A stretch of DNA of 64,000 bases, taken from the NCBI GenBank assembly GCA_033725935.1, contig MU867104.1, positions 1 through 64,000 of the forward strand, read 5' to 3'. The position numbers were made by a program, and so were the translations under genes. Positions 20,180 to 31,768 of this stretch are shown here, in pieces. Source of the DNA: Cladorrhinum sp. PSN259 (lineage: Eukaryota > Ascomycota > Sordariomycetes > Sordariales > Podosporaceae). The notes beneath the pieces are model-generated. The model was not told where the DNA came from. It worked only from the letters and a program-made list of their open reading frames with translations, and made no database searches. Positions within the stretch are counted from its first letter, which is position 1. The number at the start of each line of letters is the position of its first letter.

Positions 20180-21728
20180 GTCCTGAAAAGAAATAGAGCA
20201 CCAAACTTGCGTTTGTATGACTCATTCCCCTCGCATAATTTGGCAATCCTTCTGCAACTCCCCAAGACCAATAAATACCTCTGAAACATTCTCCTTTTTG
20301 TGTTACTGCTCGTGCCTCGTTCTCCCTCGCACCCTCTGGTATATATATATTCAACTCCTAGTTTGTGTTTGGAGACGCTGTCGATACTCCTTAAAGGCTT
20401 GATAAATCTCTCTCAGTTGCCCTGCCACGGAGTCTGAAGCTTTTTTTCATGCAGTCTGAGGCAGACACGGTATCTGGCCCTGGATACCCTGTCCACCTGC
20501 CCTGTAGATTTCACACTCCCGTAGACGGTAGCTTTGAAAATGGCTGTGTCCCGGACCTCCGTTGAATCCTCTCTTCAGCAATCTCCGTCTGCTCCATGAT
20601 CTCGTAGTTTCTGGCTCTTCTCAGGCTCAACTTCTCGGGCGCTATCGTGTGGTATTTCTCCCAGTCTCAAGCTATCCGCTTGCGGGAGCGTGGCGTGCAT
20701 GCGTCATCGTTTCCCTTGAATGTGGAAGCTCAGTCAGCGTGTGAAGCCGAATTTGAGGTGCAAAGAGGAGCAACAACCAGAGCAGCACCCCGTTGGACGT
20801 CCATATTTGGACACGGTACTCGTGAGCAGGAAGCTAGGATTGAAGACTGGAGCTTGAGGAGAGACGAGGCTCATGGGAAGGAAAACAAGATTGTTGCAAC
20901 CGATAAGATCCGCATAGCCCGCCAAGACGAGCATCGACTTGGGATTCGAGAAGAGTTGAGCGACTGCTAAGAAAGGTTACCTACGTTCCATTGGTAGGCA
21001 CGTCTCCACCGGTGCCTAGGTAGGCACCTGCCAGGTCCCCAAAGATAGGCGCGATAGTGCAGCGGGACATTACAGCACTCAAGGTTTGGGTGTTATTGCT
21101 CGCTGCAGGCCGAGTAAATGCTTCTGGGCATCCTGATTTGCAAACGAGACCCGCCAACCCAAATTTTCTTCTCCACTGGCACAGATATTGGTGCCTTCTA
21201 CCAACCCCACCCTGCGTATCAACTTGAACTTTGGCCTGGTTCTCAGATGACCTGATCTTCACCGTTAATTCTCTTATCCATCCAGACAGCCGCCTCGATC
21301 AAACAACCTGGTTTAGACTATCTTTGAGCTTCCCTTGCTTTACTGCCGCAAAACCTGGCCTATAGGCCTTCGAGAAGATTGTCCGCGTTCCTTGCGTATC
21401 CAAGACTGTCGCCAGCCGAGACGCTTCATTTGACTCTATGGTGAGTCGCCCAACGAGTTCGTGTACCTATGTGCGGGATCTGCTCTCACCGCAACGAGCT
21501 GATGATTGGCCAACAATGAGTGTGCGGGGGTGTCCAGTTGTTGTCTGAAGCCCCCCCAAGTTCCCCTCTTCTGCAACACTCTTTCACCTTCAACTCCATC
21601 TGGCCTTGTCATAATTCTCAGTCACAGCACCATATTGGCACCAAAAGTTTGTGTGTTTTATTTTTTCCCTCAGTGCTAAAATATGTGATCTGTAATTAGC
21701 GGCTGACCAAGAATGTGCCACATAGACG
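20180..21728. other. Gene-free interval
   Basis: No supported gene lies between HET protein 1 and the next F-box gene. The 600 bp before 21729 is probably promoter and leader, with a CT-rich stretch near 21540-21600. A short imperfect palindromic cluster of GTAGGCAC/GGTGCCTA units occurs at about 20994-21030. Confidence 0.5.
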
Positions 21729-22805
21729 ATGGGGTACCAAGAGCAAGACGATTTCGACACCTTCAAGCAGGTCGGTCAGCGCGAGCTCGGCTGGCCAGAG
21801 GCAACGGAGGACCTGGACGGCATGGAAGACATGTATGAGGCCGCCTACGACGAACCTACCAGTATCAATCCTTGGTTGAATCTTCCTCTCACATCAGAGA
21901 CTCAACTATGGAAACACGGAGCTCAGTTTACGAGCCCATTCCGACTGAAAAGCCTTCCGAATGAACTCCTCTTGATGATCGCCAGCTTTCTCCCTCCTGA
22001 GTCTTCCACAGCCCTGGCCCTGACGGATCATCATTGGAAGGACCTTCTGGGATTTGCTGTGAAGAGACTAAATCCTCCCCCCGAAGAAACGCGACGTGTG
22101 GACATCGCGAGCTGCGGCTGGAAGTTCTTGCGTTTACTTGAGAAGGATTCGTTGGACAAGGTGGCGTGCCCTGGCTGTATGCGTCTTCACACGCCTTTCT
22201 GGAGGTCAGACACTGGGAGAGTCTGCGTGAAGTATTGGACGTCATGGCCGCAGACTGGCCCCACGGAATGCTGTCACTACCTAAACATTCGCCACGCTGT
22301 CATCCAGCACGCGCGTGAGCCCTTCAAAGATGGGCAGCCAATCCCCGCTGCATCCAAAACCCGCATGCTCTTTCATGATGAGATGAAAGGTGTACACACA
22401 GTCTCGACATGTTTCGTTAATGGCCGGCTGCTCTCCCGTGTACAGACGGTGCTTGCACCTCAGGGTGTTCTGCACGAACCACTCTCTTACCAGGCGTGGC
22501 AAGCATTATCCGACATCTTTGGTCCAAGGAGCAGGTATGGTGATTTTGGCGACTGGCCCTGCAAACACGTTGGCTATGAAGCTCAAGATGGCAGGGAACC
22601 GAGCACGAGAGCCATGGCGCGTGAACTCATCGAGGCCGGAATGAAGCATGTTCCAGGTTTCGAACAGCTTGAAATCGATTACCCCGACAAGATCAAAGAT
22701 TTATTGGATCGCTACGATAGGTTCGCCAAGTCGGAAAAGGATCCTCAAAGTTACGCCGCTGCCGCGGACCGCTTGCGGACCGCTTGCGGACTGCCAAAGA
22801 GATAG
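21729..22805 (+). CDS. F-box protein, hypothetical
   Basis: A single-exon gene of 358 aa. An F-box motif lies at about residues 75-110 (LKSLPNELLLMIASFLPPES, then ALALTDHHWKDLL), the LPxELLLxIASFL pattern characteristic of fungal F-box proteins. It is followed by a CPGCMRLH...GRVCV segment that may bind a metal ion. The remainder shows no other domain. It would act as a substrate adaptor of an SCF ubiquitin ligase if functional; the substrate is unknown. Near the 3' end the DNA has a direct duplication, GGACCGCTTGC twice at about 22768-22790, that codes within an Ala/Arg/Leu stretch. Start chosen at the first ATG of the frame, which follows the leader without upstream ATG competitors nearby. 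Confidence 0.75.
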   Translation: MGYQEQDDFDTFKQVGQRELGWPEATEDLDGMEDMYEAAYDEPTSINPWLNLPLTSETQLWKHGAQFTSPFRLKSLPNELLLMIASFLPPESSTALALTDHHWKDLLGFAVKRLNPPPEETRRVDIASCGWKFLRLLEKDSLDKVACPGCMRLHTPFWRSDTGRVCVKYWTSWPQTGPTECCHYLNIRHAVIQHAREPFKDGQPIPAASKTRMLFHDEMKGVHTVSTCFVNGRLLSRVQTVLAPQGVLHEPLSYQAWQALSDIFGPRSRYGDFGDWPCKHVGYEAQDGREPSTRAMARELIEAGMKHVPGFEQLEIDYPDKIKDLLDRYDRFAKSEKDPQSYAAAADRLRTACGLPKR

Positions 22806-23741
22806 TCAAGATCCTCTTCGCCCAAAAGCAGGGACTAATTCGCGACTTATCCGGCCTTCAAGCGAGAATTTCCCGCTGTCAGATATGCTGCACAGAAGCC
22901 ACTGTGGGTATACCAAACATCTAAGGATTGGGGCCGGTCATTGTTGTCACGTACTGGAAAGATTTTGGTATCTCTCTCACTTGGAAAATATACCAGAAGT
23001 GCAAAGCGAATTAGTTGATAAATGTAGTAGTCCCTTAAGCCAACTATAACTATCTACGACATTCTTCACATCCAAGTATCTAGTTAAATAGTGTGCACAC
23101 ACATCCAAAAGTGGAAATATTACTAGGCAAATTTTCCAATTTCCCTCCATGTCCATACTTTCCTTCGGATTCAAATGAATTATCCCTTCACCCCTATATA
23201 TGTACAATACATACCTATTCGAGTTTTCTTTTCTTTAGCAGCGGTTGATAACCCGAATCTTGTTCTTTGTCCAATTCCACTACTACTACAGCACACCACC
23301 ATTTCTCTAGGTATCATTCCAGCCATTCAAGTCCCCTATGCTTCTACAAAGAACTCCCGCAACCCTTCACTAAGAAGCTCGTTTTCACCCATGAACGTTT
23401 CAAGAAAGTCTCTCCGTCGGGCATTATTCCACATTAGATAGTCAGTTTTCAGCTTTTTTAATTTTTTAATTTTTTTATTATTGTTTTTTTTTTTTTTTTT
23501 TTACTAAAACTTGATTCGATCCAATCATTAGCTTGATACATTTTGGAAAAACGACCAAAGAAGAAAACTTTGATCTTTATAAAAATAAACGTATTGATTA
23601 CTCGTTGCTCGTATATAATTATTCAGTCCTCTCGTCATATAATCATGGGTAGAGACCAAAACCCGCAAAATCGCCACTCCCCAAAAAAAATAAAAAAATC
23701 TTATCTCAAGATCATCCCCTTCTCCCCCTCACATCAAAAAC
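22806..23741. other. AT-rich intergenic region
   Basis: This is the 3' flank of the F-box gene and 3' flank of the glycine-zipper gene (convergent). A 20-base or longer T run lies near 23480-23500. Nothing coding was recognised. Confidence 0.5.
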
Positions 23742-24680
23742 TCACCACTTCCCTGGTCCGGGCGGATACTGAGGCTGTCCGGGAGCCCCATACCCACTCT
23801 GGTGATAACTAGGAGGCGGCGGGCCATGCCCGTGCCCATGCTGCCCGTAGGCTCCGGGCGATGGCTGTCCATACGGTGACTGTGGCTGCCCATACGGCGA
23901 CTGCGGCTGTCCATATCCACCATGCTGCTGGTGCTGCCCATACCCGGCTGCCGCTCCCTGCTGCCCATACTGATGATGAGGCTGCGGCGGCTGTCCATAA
24001 GTATGCGCCTGAGCACCAGGCGAGCTCGTCGAAGTGTTCTTCTTATCCTTGATCTTGCCCTCAATAAAATTGGCCGCCAGCGCGCCCGCCGCTCCGCCCA
24101 TTATCTTGCCCATCTTGCCACCGCCAAACACTTTGCTCCCTATGAAGGCGCCCGCGCCGCCGCCGGCTACTGTTGACAGGAACCCGCGGTCGCCGTCTGG
24201 GCCGTCCGCTGGACCTCCTCCTCCGGGCGTGCCGGATGCTGCGCCCGAGGCTCCGGGGTATGCTTGTGCGGCATTGGGAGGGGGAACTCCCGTGGGAGCG
24301 TTGTTATGCGCGCGATTGGCTGGGTCGTCGTAGGGGTTCGGCGAGGAGCCGCCATGTGCGGAGCTCGGACGGGAAGTTGTTGAGGCGCTGGTGTTCGGAG
24401 GGGGAAACGGTTGACCGTACGGTGACTGGGCAGGCGGGTAGCTGGCCGGAGGAGGGTATTGGGCTTGTTGCTGGTAGGGCGATGCGCCTACTGGGGAAGC
24501 AGGCCCTCCGTATTGAGGTTGAGGAGGGTAAGGGCTGTGTGGTTGTTGGTACGGGGAGGGCGCGCCCTGAGGAGGATACGGCGACCCTTGGGGAGGGTAC
24601 GGGGAACCCTGTTGAGGAGGGTAAGGGCTTGGAGAGCCCGCGTAGTGGGGTTGCCCTGGTGGTTGGTAGTAATTCGACAT
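23742..24680 (-). CDS. Glycine-zipper protein with Pro/Gln/Tyr repeats
   Basis: The start is taken at MSNYYQPPGQ (24680), giving 312 aa; the frame is open for 50 codons upstream, but those residues look like leader sequence. The N-terminal half is low complexity, built on SPYPPQ and PYGQP-type units. The centre (about 185-225) is a glycine-zipper segment, GAGAFIGSKVFGGGKMGKIM then GGAAGALAANFIEGK, of the 2TM glycine-zipper type that can insert in membranes. The C-terminal quarter has YGQPQSPYGQ repeats and His/Gly-rich runs. The composition suggests a protein prone to phase separation or assembly, and fungal glycine-zipper proteins of this plan are common but poorly characterised. Location is likely membrane-associated by inference. 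Confidence 0.75.
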   Translation of the reverse strand: MSNYYQPPGQPHYAGSPSPYPPQQGSPYPPQGSPYPPQGAPSPYQQPHSPYPPQPQYGGPASPVGASPYQQQAQYPPPASYPPAQSPYGQPFPPPNTSASTTSRPSSAHGGSSPNPYDDPANRAHNNAPTGVPPPNAAQAYPGASGAASGTPGGGGPADGPDGDRGFLSTVAGGGAGAFIGSKVFGGGKMGKIMGGAAGALAANFIEGKIKDKKNTSTSSPGAQAHTYGQPPQPHHQYGQQGAAAGYGQHQQHGGYGQPQSPYGQPQSPYGQPSPGAYGQHGHGHGPPPPSYHQSGYGAPGQPQYPPGPGKW

Positions 24681-25213
24681 GTTGAGTTGCCAAGTTGTTG
24701 TTGTCAAAGGACAGAGTTTGAGAATGCGAAAGAGAGGAAAAGGACTCGCAGCTGACTTGTGCAGGAGGAGCGGGGTGGCAGAAAGCTTAAAAAGCCCAAG
24801 GCAGACGGGAGAGCAGCAGCTGAGCTGCAAGGTAGATTACGCCAGCAGGGGTAGTGCCGGATTCGTGTTCCCAAGCACACCGAGTTTCCAATGGCAGGGA
24901 GCGATGCGATGGTGCAGTGCTTGAGCCGCTAAAAAAGCAATTAATTACCCATCGGGCATCAATAGTGTTACAAACAAAAAATGTAAACAATGATGAGCTG
25001 GCGGCCTCTTGCAGAAATATTGACCCAAATGGGGCTATGTGGCGTCACAGCCACCGCCATCGGCTGACTTTGCCCCTCTTCCGAGGGTTCCGAATATGTG
25101 GGGCCGGATTCGGAAACGGGTTCGGAACTATAGTGGGGCAATTTCTCCGCGTCCACGTGCTGGGCCAGCCAGTGAGGCAAATTTCGATTGTGATAGAAGA
25201 AAAAGCTAGCTAA

Positions 25214-27254
25214 TCAAAGATGCGGCAGGTACTCCGTCCAGTCTGGAGTTTGGTATGCAGATTGTGGAACGCTTCGAAGCGAGATAAAAGCCTCCACCAC
25301 GAGATATATCCGACCTAGCAAATAAGCCAACATCAATGGCCATATCAAAATCCTCAACAGCTGAAAGAGAAGGTCTGGCTTCCCTTTCAAATTATCATAC
25401 AAATATGAAAGTAACTTCAATAGAAGCTTGTCTACCCCGGTTTCCTTCTCCAGCTTCGTCTTGTGCGACGCCCTGCTCATCAAGTACCAGACGTAAATTA
25501 AAGGCAATACAGCGATCCCGGCGGAGGGTATATAGATGCATGAGACTTTCCACAACAAACGTTCAATGTTGAAATGGAAGTGTTGGTTCCATGCTGCCGC
25601 ATGTATGGCTCCGTATACCACGGCACATGCGATAAAGACTAAGCTTGAGCTGAACTCGAGCTTATCCAACTCGTCAATCCCGTCATACCAATTGGGAACC
25701 CAAGCGCATATTAACTTTGAGATATAATAACGCTCTTTGATCCGCGCCCACTGAACCCGCGCAGCTATTTCGTTACGGCTCCATAAAGGGGGATAGCCTT
25801 GGTTCAGCTCAAACTGCAGGAACCCATCATGGCGCAGTTCATCATGTTGTGATGAACGGACCCAGTCCCAAACAACCTTCCACCTGACCAGGAAAGATCT
25901 CTCAATCTGGCAAACCGATTGATCTTGGGACTCCCCTGGGAATATGCCGACCGTGGTGTGCGGCAATACCACCAGTTCTCTGGGCGAAAAAGCCAATGTT
26001 TCCAGCCCTCCAGAGGAGGCAGAGTGCTGAAAGGTCCGGGAACTGTATACCCCTGTTTCCCAGTTAAAAATCCGCACTCTGTCGATTTGGACTCTGTATG
26101 TGCTTAAAGACTGCGTAGCTTGGGGTTGCCGATCTAATCTTTGATCCCGTGTCATGTCGCACGCCATGTCTGGCTCTCGGCTGTCGTCCGAGGGAAGAGT
26201 GCCGGGTTCCACCCAGAAGAAAGTCCGTTCCTCGGACTCGCATTCTGTGACTTCCTTTGGCTGGTTTGCGAATAACCACTTAGTCATCAAGCGGCCCTCA
26301 GGCTTCTTGTCATATGCTGCTACCCAGAGATATGCTGCTAACGGACGAGTCCAATCCCCGGTCAATACCGTAGGGTGTTGGATATCAAGAGGCTTATCCC
26401 ACCACAATATGAAGATCACGAGCGCGCAGATAGCATGAGCTAGTGTGTTGAGCTCAAGACTCGTCACATAAAGACCCGACGACCATCGCATGATGCATTG
26501 AAGAATCATCCAAGCGGACTGAACGGCGGCAAGTGACTTTGCAAGCCCGTCGGCTTTGCTCTTGTCTTCAATCTCGCCCACGGGTAAGTCCGGAAGCCAT
26601 CCTTTGATGGCAAGCAGATGTAGGGCGTGTTCCCGGAGGGCGACTCTTGGGGATCCTTCAATGATGGCATCCTCGGAGGGTTTAGGTGTGGTGTCAATGA
26701 CGAATCCACCCATGTACCCGTACCAGCTGTGTTTTATTGTCCACGGGTGTTTCCTTCTGGTTGTTGTTTGCTTACGTGCTTCCTGTGAAAGGCCATGTTT
26801 AGCTCCGAGCTTTCAGAGAGAAGGTGAATTTTGAACACTGACATGCTTCTTAAGCCCATCAAGCACCTTGCCATGTAGCATGAAAACGTTTTTCCTTTGA
26901 CACCACGCTACATAAACAACCAACTCCGGCGCAAACATTGCGATTGCGACCCATTTTGCCTTGCGCAAATAGATTGCCCTCTTTTTATCTGTAGCCGCAG
27001 GTATGTTGAGGTGAATCGCAGTGTAGACGCAGAGTGCAAGGGTGATGATACAGCTTCGAAGAATGGCAAACGTTCCTCGGCCGTCTGGCTCCAGTCTGCG
27101 CAGAGGTTAGCATTACCTTACTAGAGCCCGTGAAGGAAAAAAGAGCCACTCACACCCATGATGACACAATTTCCGCGGGAGCCGTTGGTGACTCTGCGCG
27201 TACTGCCACCAGCGGAGAGTTGTCGAGAGATGTAAATTGAGGTAGGAACGGCAT
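25214..27254 (-). CDS. Polytopic fungal membrane protein, three exons
   Basis: My model is exons 27154-27254, 26843-27095 and 25214-26782, with introns of 58 and 60 nt (donors GTGAGT and GTCAGT, acceptors GCAG and ACAG). All phases agree and the product is 640 aa. The N-terminal exons restore the conserved start of the family: SSWVLEPDGRGTFAILRSCI, a membrane helix (ITLALCVYTAIHL), a second (AKWVAIAMFAPELVVYVAW), then the KHPWTIKHSWYGYMGGFV motif bridging exons 2 and 3. Exon 3 has the conserved DKSKADGLAKSLAAVQ, a further helix ending FILWWDKPLD, and three more hydrophobic helices near the C-terminus. Without the first two exons the frame would start at MGGFV and lose two helices. The family is widespread in Pezizomycotina and unassigned in function. 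It is 750 bp from HET protein 2. Confidence 0.8.
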
Positions 27255-28005
27255 CCTGAATCTCAAAGGCCACTCCAAATGAACGTTGACAAAACCAGGA
27301 AAGTCTTCATCCAGGGTGGATCATTGTGTGGTGAAGGTAGATATAGATGGCAATTTTGAAAGCGGGAAAGATATTTCAGAGATGAGAGGTAAGAAGGCTG
27401 GGGCTATGCATGCATTTGAACAGTTGGTCAAGCGGTTAAATGTCTTGGCAGGCATACCTAGTTATTTGGGGTGTGGTTACACGGCCTGCCAAGAAATCGC
27501 TGGTATTGTCCAGTCGGCCGTGTTCCATTTCGATGGGTGACATTTGGGAAGACTGGCTGGTGATCATATTGGCTAACGTGGGCAGTCGCGGCATGCCAAA
27601 GAAACAAGCCAATACTCAGCGAAACTCCCGACTCCTTGCTGGTTTACTCAAGGCTGATTTCGGTGTAACGATTTGAGTTCCAAGTTCTCGCTTTCTGGAA
27701 TAATTGGAGAAGTTTCGGCCCTAGAGAACTTAAAGTTAATCGTAAATTACATTTAAATTACATGTACTCACCGAATAACAGCTTCATGTCCACTGAATCT
27801 CAAAACCTCCTGGTCTTGATCTCTTTCAGCGTTTTCCGAGTTTTGCGATATTCCAAGCATACCTCAATCGTTCGTTGTTGATTCTAAGCATACCTCAATA
27901 CCCTACATTATACTGGTCTAGGTAAGCCTCATTATTATCTAGTGTTCAGAGTCTCGACATCCCCAAAAGGTTCTGCACTACCTCTTCTCGACCGGCTCGC
28001 AGCTC
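27255..28005. other. Intergenic region with a short duplicated motif
   Basis: This covers the promoter of the membrane protein gene and the 3' flank of HET protein 2. ATTCCAAGCATACCTCAAT at 27850-27868 is repeated with one change at 27880-27898. No gene was recognised. Confidence 0.45.
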
Positions 28006-29961
28006 TCATCTAATAACAATATCCTCAACCACCTCCTTCCTATCCCAAACCTCACCAGCCATAACACCATACACATACGCAGCCCCCACAAAACTCATCA
28101 CCTTCCTCCCATCTCCGTCCTGATCATCCCCTACCCTCCTAAAAACCATGGCCATTCTCAACTCCCTGACCACCCACACCTCATCCCCTTCCTGCGTATT
28201 AGGAGGCAACATCCCAATCTTTCCATCCTCGGTCCTGCCCATCCTCTTGCCATCACAAACAGCCAACACGACCTCGGACTGCCGCTTCAAACTGGGACTC
28301 TCATACTGAAACAATTCCCTGAGCATCTGGGTCCCCAGCGGCGGTCGTTCCTTCGCACCGCCGCTTCTATCCGCCACGAACTCGTGCGCCATATCGACGG
28401 CAAACCTCTCGTCTCGCTTACCAACGGGCAGCAAATGCTCAACTTTCTTCTCGTTGTATTCGAATATTTTCTCTACGGCATTCCTGATTGTGTCAGGGTA
28501 CACCACGCCGTCCGCAGCGAGGCACCGATAGAACGGTGAGAGTGATTTGGGGCCGTTCCACCAGTCGACTGTTGATTCCCCTTCCGGTGCCTTCGGTTCA
28601 GGTACGTGATGTTCAGGCAGCGTCAACGCTTCCCATTCTTCCAGGGGCAGGTAGTTGTTTGCGACCGAACAGACTGGACCGAGGGCGGAAGAAACGCGAG
28701 AGATATAGACGGCGCCGCGGATGTGAAGGGATTTCGTACAAGTGTTGAGAGAGTAGGTGGTGCTGTCTGAGAGGTCAAAACCACTTTCAAAGAATCCGAG
28801 CCTTCTTTGGGCCACCCCGCCCATATGATGCGTTTTATCAGTTCCAGCGTAAAGGTAATCGCGGTTGAGATTGTTGGCACCCCAGGAGTATGGCGAGGTA
28901 GCAGTCCAGTCTGGTGCCCAAGAGGGAAGATTAGGGGTTGGAGGGTTTGGAACGTGGAGGTCGACCAGCTGTTGGAGACCAATATTTGGGAGAATAATGC
29001 CGGCAACTCGAGTGAAGACCTCTGCGGTCGACAAAGAGTAGTCCGGAGTAATCGTCTGATGTTCATGGCTTGGATCATCATCCGTGCCGGCGGTCTGGTT
29101 TTCGGTCTCGACAAGTGAGAGAACGGCGTAAACTTTGTCTCTGGGGTCGGTAGCACGGCATGATCTAGACTTGTCGAGGATGCCGTGGAGTCCCCATTGG
29201 TAATGGTCCTCCAAAGCTCCGTAACCATGTGCACTGCGACCGTTGGACCGAGATATGGCATGTCTGATCGAGAAAGGAAGAGTAATGCGCCGCCTCCAGC
29301 TGGCACTGTTATTGGAGGAATCGAACGATCGAAGAGCCTCCCATTCGAGCTCCTGGCTTCCACACACAAACACGGCTTTTTTGGCAAAGGCGATTTCTTG
29401 CAGCACCCAGACGCGATGGAACCAAGGTCTCGCGAAGAATGCCCTGAGCGTCCCCTTGTCAGGCGGCGTGGCCTCCCCGGCGCCGTAATCGGAAGGCGAG
29501 TCGATTTCGCGGAAATAGGCAATTACTTGGTCGCTGTTGTCTTGTTCTTCTCCTAGATAGACCACAACCCTCGAAGCGGACTTGTAGATTCGAGTCATCA
29601 GCCCCAGTTGGTGGTTGCGCTCCGGAATCAGAGACTGATTGATGCAGACAGCGCCGACCCAGAGGATTCTGGGCGTGTCTCTCTTTCGTAAGCGTTTCAG
29701 TGCAGCGAAGCAGTTAGCCGTAATATACATCTCGGTTACTTCCCCGGGACCTTTGTCCATGACCTCAACTGATGCCACAGCAGACAAATCTCCCCATGTG
29801 TAAGAGAGGGCCTCGTAAGAGGGTGCGGCGGTGACACGCGAGTTTATAAGTCGAATCTTGATAGGCTCTTCGAGGGTGGCCGCGGGCTCTAGCTGAAGTA
29901 AACGAAAAGAATCACCGTGGGCTAGCTCAAGCGCCTTGCCGGCATATGTGGGATCGGCCAT
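28006..29961 (-). CDS. HET-domain protein 2
   Basis: A single-exon gene of 651 aa. The HET domain lies at about residues 45-200: YEALSYTWGD, a gap, AALKRLRKRDTPRILWVGAVCINQ, NHQLGLMTRIYKSASRVVVYLGEEQ, and ARPWFHRVWVLQEIAFAKK. The last is the strongly conserved RPWFxRxWxxQE block. One unusual feature is WVGAVCINQ: the family norm is WIDAICINQ, and the Asp is replaced by Gly here. That Asp is among the best-conserved residues of the domain, so signalling by this copy could be altered. The C-terminal half contains PSWAPDWTA and other segments typical of the large HET/ankyrin-free subgroup but no second domain. Such genes are numerous and polymorphic in filamentous fungi; incompatibility function is inferred from the family only. 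Confidence 0.92.
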   Translation of the reverse strand: MADPTYAGKALELAHGDSFRLLQLEPAATLEEPIKIRLINSRVTAAPSYEALSYTWGDLSAVASVEVMDKGPGEVTEMYITANCFAALKRLRKRDTPRILWVGAVCINQSLIPERNHQLGLMTRIYKSASRVVVYLGEEQDNSDQVIAYFREIDSPSDYGAGEATPPDKGTLRAFFARPWFHRVWVLQEIAFAKKAVFVCGSQELEWEALRSFDSSNNSASWRRRITLPFSIRHAISRSNGRSAHGYGALEDHYQWGLHGILDKSRSCRATDPRDKVYAVLSLVETENQTAGTDDDPSHEHQTITPDYSLSTAEVFTRVAGIILPNIGLQQLVDLHVPNPPTPNLPSWAPDWTATSPYSWGANNLNRDYLYAGTDKTHHMGGVAQRRLGFFESGFDLSDSTTYSLNTCTKSLHIRGAVYISRVSSALGPVCSVANNYLPLEEWEALTLPEHHVPEPKAPEGESTVDWWNGPKSLSPFYRCLAADGVVYPDTIRNAVEKIFEYNEKKVEHLLPVGKRDERFAVDMAHEFVADRSGGAKERPPLGTQMLRELFQYESPSLKRQSEVVLAVCDGKRMGRTEDGKIGMLPPNTQEGDEVWVVRELRMAMVFRRVGDDQDGDGRKVMSFVGAAYVYGVMAGEVWDRKEVVEDIVIR

Positions 29962-30460
29962 TTTCTCTCTGTGTTGTTGTTGATTCCATTGGAAAAAGAA
30001 AAGAAAACAAAAGGTATGTGGCGGCGGGGGGACTTGTCTGAAATTTGATGTCCAGTGGCGATGGGGAGGGAGGCTGTGCTGGGAGCTTACTGATCCATCC
30101 CCACTAGACTAGGAGCCGATTGCCTGCAAGCGAACACACCGCGACGGAACACTGCCTCTTGGGCCTTAGCTATCAACAGCAAAAGTACAGATCTTCAGAA
30201 TGCGTAAAAGCGTATCTGTTCCCAAGAAAGTTGACTTGATTTGAAAAGAACTATGGCTAATAATTACAAGTGTATGGCCACAAAGCAATCCGTCATGCAA
30301 ATGTTAAATATAGTTACAGGTCCCAGAAAACCCATCACGCCTTCTTCCATCTGCTATACACGTTCCTGCACGTGCAATAGGCCTTTCCTTCTTCGTGACC
30401 AGGCGTGAAAATAATCATGTACACATGTCAAAAATCATCGAACTCGTACATCATAAAACG

Positions 30461-31768
30461 TTAGTCCTCCTCATGAACGACCTCGTCCAGCTGGGCCGGG
30501 TGCGGGTACAAAATCATATTTCCCTCTCGTTGGAGGTACAGGGCGCCGCTGGGGCAGAATGTCACATGGACCAATCCTCTCAGGATCCAGGGTGTAATGG
30601 GTTCAGTGTCGTCAACTTGTTCCTCGGGTGTGTGCGGGCTTTGATTGATCGCTTCGATGGTGTTGGTATCTTTCAGTTCCTCTTCCGACGCGTTGTATCC
30701 GAAAGGCATCAGGATCTCATGCTTCTTGATGCGCCCCGCAATGTAGATCTCCATGTCGCGGAGATACGGTGTTGTTACTCTCATGCCTTGGATCAAGTTG
30801 TCCCACAGTTCCTTACCAATCAGGCGGGTCTGGGTTCGATGGACGACCCTGGCACTTTGGTAATCATCATCGTCGCTAGGTTCATTCGGATGGAGCATGC
30901 GATGAGCTGCTGCGCGTGAGACGGGGTCTCTCCAGATTTTAGACAGGTAGAGGTAGTCGTTGACGTTGCAAAGGTTGAACTCGACTGACCGAAGTGCCTC
31001 GAGATAGGGATGGGGTGCCTCCATAAAGAACCGCGTGGCATCCCGAGAGCAGGTAAAGATGGGTGTGACGTTTTCAAAGAAAGAGACGATAGCCTCGGAG
31101 TACCTGGGTGGAAGTGTTAGTTGCCACGAAGAGGTCAGGAACATCAATTAGACTTACATCTTCTTGCATGTCAAGAAAACAGAGAGGAAGGGAGCCGGGG
31201 GAACCTCCTTACTAGTTCCGGTGCGCGGGTCCCATCTCCTCTGCACGGCATGCTGGCACTTCCAGTGCTTGCCCCAGTGAATGCGCAGAACCCAGGCGAA
31301 CCAGAACCAACCTGGGGCGGGCACGTTGGGATTCATGTCAGTATCATGGAGCCAGGGCGTCGTCGCATATAGGGTGTCTTCGTGGGGTGGGTCGATGGGG
31401 TGGACCTTGCATTGGGTGTGGCGGAGTAGCTTGAGGTTGGCGGAATCATCAGTGTAGATGTGGAGCCGGAGATCGGTTCCGGGTTTAGAAGGTGAGGTGC
31501 GGCGGGGTTTGAGATAGTCTTTCCAGACCTCCAGATAGATGAGCTGTCTAACCTCGAGAGGCAGACGGGAAAAGAAAACGGATGTATCTTGGTCGTTCTC
31601 AGCGGCTTGCATCTCGGCTCGCGTGACCTGAATGAAAGGGCCGTTGTAAATGGCCAGTGCCGCGTCGTCACAGCCCTTGCCTTTGGCAGACGAGGCAAAG
31701 TGCTTGACCTTCTTTCCCGTGCGACTGAGAAAGTCGCGCACACGGCGGACCATCGCCCTGACTCCCAT
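30461..31768 (-). CDS. DUF7730-like fungal protein, two exons
   Basis: Exons 31158-31768 and 30461-31103 join over a 54-nt intron (donor GTAAGT, acceptor CCCAG) to give 417 aa. The signature is VFFSRLPLEVRQLIYLEVW at about residues 65-85, followed by a His/Cys region and LSVFLTCKKMYSEAIVSFFENV across the splice junction, the conserved 'LLLTCKKxYxEA' of this F-box-like family. The acidic C-terminus ends VVHEED. Function is unknown; the N-terminal motif is F-box-like, but members are generally left unassigned. The start MGVRAM at 31768 is preferred. An upstream ATG at 31891 would add a hydrophobic, pyrimidine-coded stretch that looks like leader. It is tandem with HET protein 2 on the same strand, 500 bp apart. 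Confidence 0.8.
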
